Of a stretch of 16,520 nt of DNA, positions 1 to 7,000 are shown piece by piece. Each line of letters starts with the position of its first letter. Positions within the stretch are counted from its first letter, which is position 1. A program made the translations under genes and the position numbers. Location: NCBI GenBank assembly GCA_947174215.1, contig CAMWIB010000009.1, positions 1-16,520 of the forward strand, written 5' to 3'. The notes below the pieces were generated by a model. It did no database searches. It saw only the letters and a list, made by a program, of their open reading frames with translations, and was not told the origin of the DNA. This stretch comes from an uncultured Clostridia bacterium. GTDB lineage: Bacteria; Bacillota; Clostridia; Christensenellales; CAG-917.

Positions 1-1066
1 CCCCCAGTTCGTGTGGCCCGGTGGGCGCGTCCAGTGTATTATACACAAGCATAAATATCCTTAAATAAATCGGAAATGGCACCCCCGAAATGCCGTTGAC
101 AATGAAGCCCTGCTTTATGCGCGAATACTGATTTGCCGCCTTGTTCTGAGAGGCGAAATTTGCCAGTCCGTTTGTAAGCGCTATAACTGATGAGTTGGCG
201 ATGTAGACAAGCTTGAACGCCGTTGTAAAGCCTGTAATGGCGTCGCCAGTCGTGTCGAGGGAGTTTATGCGTTTATTGACAAAGAAGTTGCCGATTGAGA
301 TGAAGCACTGTTGCAATATAACAGGGATTGAGGCAACCGTAAGCTCTTTGAGAATGTGCCTATTGAATACGAGCGGCTTCTCGTCGGACTTTACGGCTTT
401 CATCTTTTTGATGAGTACGACGGCAGTCAGAATGCAGGATATTGCCTGCGAAATGAGAGTTGCCCACGCCGCGCCTGCGACGTCCAAGTGGAACCCGCAC
501 ACGAACAGGAAGTCGAGCGCGATATTGAGTACAGACGACAGCACGAGGAACAGGAAGGGCGTTCTGGAATCGCCAAGTGCGGAGCAAATACCGCATCCAA
601 GATTGTAAAGAAATATAAACGGAAGCGAACCGACGTAGATATACAAATAGGACAGACAATCGTCATAATACGCGCCGTGAACGCTAAGCAGTTTGAGAGA
701 GGCGTTCCCGAGTCCGAAGCCGAAAGCCATTATGACGGCGCATAGCACGGAGAAGGATATAAGCGCGGTATTTACGGTTTCACGGAGTTTTTTGTTGTTT
801 TTTGCACCGTCGTATTTTGCGACGATGACGGCACAGCCAGCATTTGCGCCGAGCGCGAAGGAGAGCAGTACGTTGATGATAACCGTTGCGTTTCCTATCG
901 CGTCAACGGCGAGCGCGCCTTCTGCGGCGAAGTTCCCAACCACCAGAAGGTCAACGAGAGAGTACAGTTGCTGAACCAGCGCACTGCCGAATAGTGGAAT
1001 GGAATATATGAGCAACGTTTTCCATACGTTGCCGCTTGTAAGACTGAAATTGCCCGCCTTTTTCAT
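1..1066 (-). CDS. MATE-family multidrug/metabolite exporter, 3' end outside window
   Basis: About 355 codons are visible and the frame is open to the left edge, so roughly the last fifth to quarter of a usual ~450-residue MATE protein is missing. Reading from ATG 1066, the N-terminus has a short basic stretch then a first helix with the family pattern IPLFGSALVQQLYSLVD and VVGNF. Further hallmarks are the loop YNLGCGICSALGDSRTPF and WATLISQ in the first six-helix lobe, and VASIPVILQQCFISIG opening the second lobe. MATE proteins export cationic drugs or metabolites across the inner membrane using Na+ or H+ gradients; the substrate here cannot be told. The last ~25 residues before the edge (after RIKQGF) fit the family less well and the outermost ~40 bases are GC-rich, so sequence quality or a junction at the edge is possible. 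No Shine-Dalgarno is visible before ATG 1066, but the protein start fits the family. Confidence 0.9.
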   Translation of the reverse strand, partial: MKKAGNFSLTSGNVWKTLLIYSIPLFGSALVQQLYSLVDLLVVGNFAAEGALAVDAIGNATVIINVLLSFALGANAGCAVIVAKYDGAKNNKKLRETVNTALISFSVLCAVIMAFGFGLGNASLKLLSVHGAYYDDCLSYLYIYVGSLPFIFLYNLGCGICSALGDSRTPFLFLVLSSVLNIALDFLFVCGFHLDVAGAAWATLISQAISCILTAVVLIKKMKAVKSDEKPLVFNRHILKELTVASIPVILQQCFISIGNFFVNKRINSLDTTGDAITGFTTAFKLVYIANSSVIALTNGLANFASQNKAANQYSRIKQGFIVNGISGVPFPIYLRIFMLVYNTLDAPTGPHELG

Positions 1067-1075
1067 AACGCCCAC

Positions 1076-1104
1076 ATTATAGAATTGTAAAAATGCAAAA
1101 GCAA
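1076..1104 (-). promoter_or_regulatory. Sigma-A-type promoter for the MATE gene
   Basis: On the minus strand TTGCTT (1104-1099) is separated by 17 bases from a perfect TATAAT (1081-1076). The expected transcript start is about 1069, only 0-3 bases before the ATG at 1066, which would make the mRNA leaderless or nearly so. This agrees with the lack of a ribosome binding site. Confidence 0.55.
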
Positions 1105-1218
1105 ATAAATTTGATATGATTTTGTATCAAAAAGTAAAAATTTTTCTTGTCTTCAAATTGCGTGGAAGCTATAAACTGCGCACACCTTTTTAATTATTAT
1201 TACAGGCTCATAAGTACA

Positions 1219-1243
1219 CGCTCGCCACTGTGTGTGGCGAGCG
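1219..1243 (-). terminator. GC-rich hairpin ending the dpa operon
   Basis: A perfect 10-base-pair stem (CGCTCGCCAC with GTGGCGAGCG) and a 5-base loop lie 10 bases beyond the dpaB stop codon. There is no clear T-run after the stem on the minus strand, so it may act as a weak terminator or a 3' mRNA stabiliser rather than a classic intrinsic terminator. The rest of the 1067-1253 gap shows only the MATE promoter. Confidence 0.45.
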
Positions 1244-1253
1244 GTTTAGCTTA

Positions 1254-1823
1254 TTAGCGAAGGAGTAGAGGCTGTATCTGCTTTCCGTTCAACGCCTCGT
1301 CGCAGGTTGGCACTATCAGCGAAGTGTCGGCTACGAGCGAGTTGAATTTCTTAAACGGAGCGTCCTGTCCGAACGGCACGAAGTATACGTTTTTCGTATT
1401 GAGCAACGCGCCGATATTTTTCGCATTTGCGCCGAGTGCGTCGTTTGTGGATACGGACAGCACGACGGGGCGGTTGTTGCGAAGGTGCGCCTTTACCGCC
1501 ATAGTTACGGGAGTATCCGTTATGCCATATGCGATTTTGGCGAGTGTATTGCCAGTACACGGCGCTACAAGCATAAGGTCAACGGCCTCCCTCGTCCCGA
1601 ACGGCTCGGCGTCCACGATAGTCTTTATGGGCGTTTTGCCCGTTTTTTCTACGACTAACTTTTCAAACTCCGCCTGCTTGAAGAAGCGCGTATCGAACGT
1701 AGACACGTTGTGGCTGAATATTGGCGTTATATCGAAGCCGCGTGCCACGAGGTCGTCGATTGCGCTAAGAATGCTTTTTAGCGTACAGAAAGAGCCTGTA
1801 ATACAAAGTCCTATTTTTGTCAT
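1254..1823 (-). CDS. dpaB: Dipicolinate synthase subunit B
   Basis: SpoVFB/DpaB is the flavoprotein-fold subunit of dipicolinate synthase. It acts with DpaA in the mother cell to convert a dihydrodipicolinate-pathway intermediate to dipicolinic acid, which is loaded into the spore core with Ca2+. The 189-residue product begins MTKIGLCITGSFCTLK, has the flavoprotein-like segments DLMLVAPCTGNTLAKIAYGITDTPV and RPVVLSVSTNDALGANA (nucleotide/flavin-fold signature), and matches the family's usual ~195-200 residues. The start at 1823 is chosen because an ideal GGAGGTGA lies just upstream (1835-1828). An in-frame ATG 27 bases further upstream lacks such a site. The ATG overlaps the dpaA stop in an ATGA arrangement, showing translational coupling. 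Confidence 0.93.
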   Translation of the reverse strand: MTKIGLCITGSFCTLKSILSAIDDLVARGFDITPIFSHNVSTFDTRFFKQAEFEKLVVEKTGKTPIKTIVDAEPFGTREAVDLMLVAPCTGNTLAKIAYGITDTPVTMAVKAHLRNNRPVVLSVSTNDALGANAKNIGALLNTKNVYFVPFGQDAPFKKFNSLVADTSLIVPTCDEALNGKQIQPLLLR

Positions 1824-2539
1824 TTTATCACCTCCGAGATGTACTCCCACATAGCCTTTGCCGCGCTGTACGGGCAGGTTTTTGCGGGCAGAGCGGGATA
1901 TATGTCCGCGTCGATTCCAAGGTATCTTGCATATTCAAGGTTTACAGCGGCAGTGGACGCGAGGTCGATATACACCGTACCTTTTTTCATACTCATAAGG
2001 TCGGAGTCCTTGACGAGCGCGAGCGGCACGGTGTTTATGACTACGTCGTACGGCGAAAAGTCGAAGTCGCGCGAGGGTACGACCTTGTTTGCAAACGCGT
2101 ATGCGGGGCGTAGCGACGAGGTGGTTGCAATATCGAGAGAAACGTCGAGCTTGCTAAGTAGCTTACTTACAGCCGCGCCCATGCGCCCAAAGCCTATGAC
2201 GAGTACGTTACAGTCTACGATGGACTTGATTGAGTGTTCAATCAAAACCATAAGCGCACCCTCTGCGGTGAGCCTTGAATTGACCGCCTGAAATTTTTCG
2301 TCTTTCATTATGTTGTGCAGGCGTATATTTTTGTTTTCCGCGATTATAGAAACTCCGTCGGCGCACTTGCCGAGTACGACGTCCGCGCCGTCGGGTATGC
2401 CGTCAAGAGTATCAACGTCAACGAGGATATTTGGCGCGAATACGTGAAGCGGCGCGCTAAACTCCGTCTTGCGGAGCATACGGGAGAGAAAGAACATTCT
2501 TTCGTCGGTTTGATGTACGGTGATTTGATTTTCCTTCAT
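1820..2539 (-). CDS. dpaA: Dipicolinate synthase subunit A
   Basis: SpoVFA/DpaA is the NAD(P)-dependent dehydrogenase-like subunit of dipicolinate synthase. The Rossmann nucleotide-binding loop GFGRMG is at about residues 116-121, preceded by the linker helix EGALMVLIEHSIKSI and followed by NTVPLALV, YIDLAST and a C-terminal LPAKTCPYSAAKAM stretch, all typical of DpaA. The product (239 residues from ATG 2539) is shorter than the ~295-residue Bacillus protein. The shortening is mainly in the N-terminal domain, which still begins with a family-like strand-helix (ITVHQTDERMFFLSRML). The start is uncertain: ATG 2539 has no Shine-Dalgarno, and the frame is open upstream through a TTG at 2563 to about 2606. 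It is transcribed first in the dpaA-dpaB operon and overlaps dpaB by 4 bases. Confidence 0.92.
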   Translation of the reverse strand: MKENQITVHQTDERMFFLSRMLRKTEFSAPLHVFAPNILVDVDTLDGIPDGADVVLGKCADGVSIIAENKNIRLHNIMKDEKFQAVNSRLTAEGALMVLIEHSIKSIVDCNVLVIGFGRMGAAVSKLLSKLDVSLDIATTSSLRPAYAFANKVVPSRDFDFSPYDVVINTVPLALVKDSDLMSMKKGTVYIDLASTAAVNLEYARYLGIDADIYPALPAKTCPYSAAKAMWEYISEVIK

Positions 2540-2543
2540 ACGG

Positions 2544-2573
2544 TATGCTATGCAATCTCGCAAAACTTTTGTT
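2544..2573 (-). promoter_or_regulatory. Putative sigma-K-type promoter of dpaAB
   Basis: On the minus strand CATAGCATA (2552-2544) matches the sigma-K -10 pattern CATAnnnTA. It is preceded at 17 bases by AACA (2573-2570), matching the short AC-type -35. Sigma-K is the known mother-cell factor for dipicolinate synthase in Bacillus. The site ends only 4 bases before ATG 2539, so transcription would start at or just inside that codon. Either the mRNA is leaderless, the true start is further downstream, or the match is fortuitous. Confidence 0.4.
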
Positions 2574-2718
2574 ACAGCAAGATGCGCAACGAATTTCAGT
2601 GAAAGTTATAGGAGTTTTTCATTGAAGTTTTACAAATTCGGAAGTTTTTTAGAGTGGTTAAAAAAAATATTGTGAAGCGGTTGAGATATATGGATATCCT
2701 TGCTTACGGACTGACAAT

Positions 2719-2748
2719 CACGTTTTGATGCGAACAAATCATAGCATA
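2719..2748 (+). promoter_or_regulatory. Putative sigma-K-type promoter of the P-loop protein gene
   Basis: CATAGCATA (2740-2748) is identical to the -10 element before dpaA, and CACG (2719-2722) sits 17 bases upstream, the same spacing. The predicted start falls near 2753-2756, just at the ribosome site GAGGTGA (2753-2759) for the ATG at 2763, giving a very short leader. Sigma-E recognises a related -10 (CATACAnT), so it is safest to call this a mother-cell sigma site. Confidence 0.45.
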
Positions 2749-2762
2749 ATGCGAGGTGAACT

Positions 2763-3776
2763 ATGGAAAGGTATTTTCTTGGAAACAATACAGCATACGG
2801 CTTCGTAGGCAACTATGAAACCGAATTAAAGAATAAGCGCAGAGTGATATTGTTGAAGGGCGGACCGGGAACGGGCAAGTCGTCTATACTCAAAAGACTT
2901 GCCGCAGAAGCGAAAAATAGGGGATACGATTATGAGTTATGGTATTGTTCGGGGGACCCCGACAGTCTTGACGGCGTGTATATCAAGGAGCTTGATACGG
3001 CGATTGTAGACGCAACTGCGCCGCACGCGTCGGGCGCGGACTTGCCAAAGATTAAGGATTTCCTATACGACCTCGCAAGCAGTCTGTCGTACGATAAGCT
3101 ATCTGCGCATAAAGAGGAGATAGAAAAGCTGTTGAAAAATAAAAAGCAGCATTTCATCCGTGCCTATCAGCACTTAAAAGCGGCTCTATGCCATTTTGAA
3201 AATCAAATCGCACTTGAAATGCAGGATTTGAAGGCGGCGGATATACGCGCGTATGCCGCGGTTATCGCGTCTGGACTCCGCAAGGATAAGAAGAATAACG
3301 CACCGAGAAGAAGGCTTTTTACTCACGCGATATGCCCGAGCGGCGAGGATACGTATTACGACCATCTGCGCGACAAATTCATTTACAAGGTGAGCGGAAG
3401 CGCGGCGGCAAAATCCGTATTTTTTGACGAACTGTGCGGGCTTATAGAGGGAGGCACGGTGATACTCAATCCTCTCAATCCAAAAGTGACGGACGGCTTT
3501 GTCGTGGGGGATTCCGTTGTGGTGAGCGATATAGGGCATATGACGAATGCTGTGAAGGAAAACGTCAATCTGTGCGTATACGACGCCGCTACGCAAACCC
3601 GCGCAATAGAGGAGGAAAAGAACTACGTTATGTTGCACACCGCGTTTGCCGTCGAACAGCTCGGCAAGGCAAGAGAGAATCACCTTGCGGCGGAAAAGTA
3701 TTTTATTTCCGCAATGGATTTTGACAACAACGGAAAGCTGTACGCGGATATCCTCAAAGACGTTTTCGGGGGCTGA
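2763..3776 (+). CDS. Two-lobed P-loop ATPase-like protein (PRK06851 type), probably sporulation-linked
   Basis: The 337-residue protein opens MERYFLGNNTAYGFVGNYE, then has a canonical Walker A, GGPGTGKSS (about residues 38-46). This is followed by YELWYCSGDPDSLDGVYIKEL and AIVDATAPH, which are hallmarks of a clostridial protein family I know as PRK06851. That family has two P-loop lobes. Here the second lobe (RRRLFTHAICPSGEDTYYD onward, from about residue 180) carries a degenerate Walker A, VSGSAAAKS, that lacks the invariant glycine before Lys-Ser, so only the first site is likely to bind ATP. No signal peptide or membrane helix is seen, so it is probably cytoplasmic. The start is supported by GAGGTGA 4 bases upstream. 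It is divergent from dpaAB and shares their mother-cell-type promoter element. Biochemical role unknown. Confidence 0.8.
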   Translation: MERYFLGNNTAYGFVGNYETELKNKRRVILLKGGPGTGKSSILKRLAAEAKNRGYDYELWYCSGDPDSLDGVYIKELDTAIVDATAPHASGADLPKIKDFLYDLASSLSYDKLSAHKEEIEKLLKNKKQHFIRAYQHLKAALCHFENQIALEMQDLKAADIRAYAAVIASGLRKDKKNNAPRRRLFTHAICPSGEDTYYDHLRDKFIYKVSGSAAAKSVFFDELCGLIEGGTVILNPLNPKVTDGFVVGDSVVVSDIGHMTNAVKENVNLCVYDAATQTRAIEEEKNYVMLHTAFAVEQLGKARENHLAAEKYFISAMDFDNNGKLYADILKDVFGG

Positions 3777-3943
3777 TTCGCATTTATTTCAGTATGTAAT
3801 ACGGCGTGAGCCGCAAGCTGTTTGAGTGTATAGAAGTAAAACTGTAAACTCCGCATAAATGGGATTCGGACTGCTCGCGCCCGCGAAAAAACACAAATTT
3901 ACGACAAAAAAATAAAAATTATTTTGCAAATTTTTCTTCAAAA

Positions 3944-4000
3944 CACCCATTTAGAATGCCTGTTTTACAATATCAAGCAAGAAAGGCGTTCAAGTGGGTG
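3944..4000. repeat. Imperfect inverted repeat abutting the -35 box
   Basis: The left arm 3944-3960 (CACCCATTTAGAATGCC) and right arm 3985-4000 (GGCGTTCAAGTGGGTG) pair over about 16 positions. There are two G-T pairs, one single-base bulge and a 24-base spacer. The right arm ends exactly where TTGACA begins, so it could be an operator, or a hairpin ending transcription from the upstream gene. Confidence 0.4.
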
Positions 4001-4029
4001 TTGACATATTATCAGCATTGTTGTATTAT
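4001..4029 (+). promoter_or_regulatory. Sigma-A-type promoter of the BspA-like gene
   Basis: A perfect TTGACA (4001-4006) and TATTAT (4024-4029) are separated by exactly 17 bases. The expected start near 4036 gives a leader of about 58 bases. Confidence 0.8.
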
Positions 4030-4034
4030 GATAT

Positions 4035-4074
4035 ACGTATTACTACGTGCGCGCATTATACGCGCGTATACGCG
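4035..4074 (+). repeat. Overlapping GC-rich palindromes in the leader
   Basis: Three small inverted repeats overlap: ACGTA/TACGT (4035-4039 with 4044-4048), GCGCG/CGCGC (4049-4053 with 4061-4065), and the perfect 12-base palindrome CGCGTATACGCG (4063-4074). The second and third share bases and cannot form together. They lie between the predicted transcript start and the ribosome site AAGGTGG. Confidence 0.45.
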
Positions 4075-4093
4075 TGATAGGTAAGGTGGAATT

Positions 4094-7000
4094 ATGAAGA
4101 AGCGTATCAGTTTAGTGTTGTTTTTGTTGTTGACCGTGATTATGGTTTTCACGTTTGCGGCTTGCAATCAACAGACAAACAAAAAAGAGTTGCCCGACAA
4201 TGTGGGGGGAGGAAATAATGGCACAGGCACGTCAACCTTGACGCCCAGTCTTAAATTTGATTTCCCAATCGCCCCGTCGTCGATATTCAGCAGTATTTTT
4301 GTTGAAGAGTTCGAGTTGGAGCGTTACGTGCAGTACTCCGTGGTTTACACAGACGAGCATGGCGCTACCGTTCGTGAAACGCCGCTCGGCGGAGTTACCA
4401 AAGAGATGGTGGACGAAGCGGACTTGAAGAAGTTGACTACCGTCGGACACCACGACATACACGTGACCACGACTCATGAAGGCACGGTTTTGAAGGGCTT
4501 GTTCGAGCTTCACCTCAAAGACAAGTCAGGCGCAATTTCGCTTGTCAACTATACGTTCGATTTGAGAGATAAGAGCGACGCCACGAAAGTAGCTACGGCG
4601 TACTTCGGAACGACTGACGGTTCTAAGGCTTCCGTCAACGTCGAGAAGGGCGCAGTGATTCACAGTTGGAGCGAATTTGTAAACTCGTTCCAGATGAGCA
4701 TGGCGGGCAAGGCGCTCACTTCCGTATCCGACGGCGACATCACGCTTAGCGCAAAAAGCGAAGATAATTTCCCCTACACAATTTCAAAAGATACGACATT
4801 CACCACCAACTGGACGGACGACGTAGTTTCTGTCACGTACGACCTCAACTTCCCGGGGGAAGCGGACGTACAAAGCGACAAGGTAGACCCGAGGACTTAT
4901 TTTGAAGAGGGCGGCGAGTTCTACGGCAAGCTCAGCGTTGCGCGCGGCATAGGCGTTGCGCTTCAACCCGAGAGAGAAAAGCTCGACGTACTCAACGGCT
5001 ACTACTTTGCGGGTTGGTTTAACAGTGCCACGGAAACGCTTTTCGATTTCAACGCATTCATAGGTCAGTCGGACGTCGTCCTTAAAGCTAAATGGGTTGC
5101 GGCAACCTACTCGTTCACGCTGTACACGATGGGCGGCGAGTTCTTCCAGAATCTCAAACCGTCTGTTGACGACAACGGTCAGACGATAACCGTTGACAAC
5201 GCAAAGGAACTCGGCTACACGGTTATAGAGAGTTCTTCGCGTTTCGGCTTCTCTGACGGCAAGCTTAACAGAGTTACGTTCACAGGCTTCAACTACGGTC
5301 TTAATTACGACGATTACGTTGCAGAGGTAACTATATCCGCAACAGGCAAGAAGGTTATGCTCAAATTCAGCGAGATATACACTCCCAACACGAAGTCGAG
5401 CGTTTTCTTCAAGGGCGAGAGCGACAGCAAGTACCTCGTGCTTGACGACCTGTTTACGGATTATCAGTGCGTAACGCCTCTTGAACGCATAAACAAGGTT
5501 TCAACCGAACAGCCCGTTGCATATCTCAGATGGAAGTTCGACGCTCCCGCGAACGACGAAGCGGAGTATCAGAGCAGAATAAGCGACTGGTATACGAAGC
5601 TGTTGTTCAAGGACGGTATTTCCGTTAAGGCTGACGGTTCCTTGCGTATCGACAAGATAAACGACTACTCGGTGCATGAGCTTATCATTCCCGCCACGTT
5701 GACCTTCGGCGGCAAGGAGCGTCCTGTAACAGAGATTGGTTTCAATTCATGCTCCAACGCAAACGCTCTCACCAAGATTGATATGAGCAAGGCGACCAAC
5801 CTTACCACGATAGGCGCGAGCGCATTTGCGCACGACACTCATCTTACCGAGGTCGTTTTCCCGACCGACAACAATATCGAGGACGTCGGCAATAACGCGT
5901 TTTGGGATACCAAGTTTGAAAATGATTATACTTATGCAAACTACGGTGCGTCCTTCATCGTTATCAACAAGATGATTTACAAATACGTTGGCGGCGACAC
6001 CGACGTTATCGACCTTTCCAAACCCGAAGAGTATTACGTCATGGCCAACAGTATGCGCATGACTCCCGAACAGCGCGCTCAGTTCAACGCTCAGCTTGCC
6101 GCTGTTGAAACGATTGTGGGCGGTGCGTTTGCAAACTGCAAGTCACTCGTTGAATTCAGTTTGCCTGCGGGCGTAAAGGAGATTAAGAACGACGCGTTCA
6201 GCGGACTTTCTGATTTAGTTATATTCAACGTTCCCGCGAATAGCAAGCTCACAGCGGTAGGTGAAACGGCTTTCGACGGAAGCGGCATTATGACGGCTTC
6301 GGCAGAGAGCAATCTATATAACCCGACGTACGACGCAATCTTCGTCGGCAACGTGTACTACCGTCAGTTGAATACAAGCGCGAACGCAGTGACCGTTCCC
6401 GAGAAATACACGGTAGGCGAGGGCGACGATGCAATTACGTTTACCGTCAAGTACATTGCGGCAAACGCGTTCAGCGGATGCAATGTTCTTTCCGATATCA
6501 GCTTTGAAAAAGAGGAGAACATACTCGGCATAGGCAAGGACGCATTCCTCGACACTAAGTTTATTGAAGAGCAGGACGACGCGTTTACGGTTGTAAACGG
6601 AATTATGAACGCATATTTCACAACGAATGCTACGGGTGAGAACGTCGTCGTTCCAAGCACCGTCGAAGTCATTTCTATGAACGCGTTCAATACGTACGCG
6701 CGTTACTTCAATACGTTGCAGATAAACTCAACCGTCAAGAGGATTGAGGACTATGCTTTCATCGGCGCGCACAGCTTGAAGAGCGTTATCTTCACCGACA
6801 TCGTTAAGGGCGTTGGCAAGCTTGACGGCGCACCTGTCATCGATGAGTATACGTTTGCAAATTCAAGCGGAAAGATGTTCAGCGCAACGCTGTTCTTCAA
6901 TGCCGCGGTTATAGATTACTTTAAGGCTCTCGCTTCCGGAGCGGAAAGCACGGACGACGCGATTACGCGTAGCTGGCTCAACCTCTATACGATGTATCCT

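Larger units (their letters stand above)
3777..4093. other. 317-base intergenic region before the giant lipoprotein
   Basis: No coding potential is visible. It holds an A/T-rich tract (about 3885-3940), an imperfect inverted repeat abutting the promoter, a strong promoter and a palindromic leader, each listed separately. No clear terminator for the upstream gene is seen; the only nearby hairpin (around 3804-3815) has a 4-base stem. Confidence 0.7.

Noticed and set aside
1324..1854. Plus-strand open frame of 176 codons opposite dpaB
   Set aside because: The opposite strand encodes recognisable DpaB with an ideal ribosome site; this is an antisense shadow.
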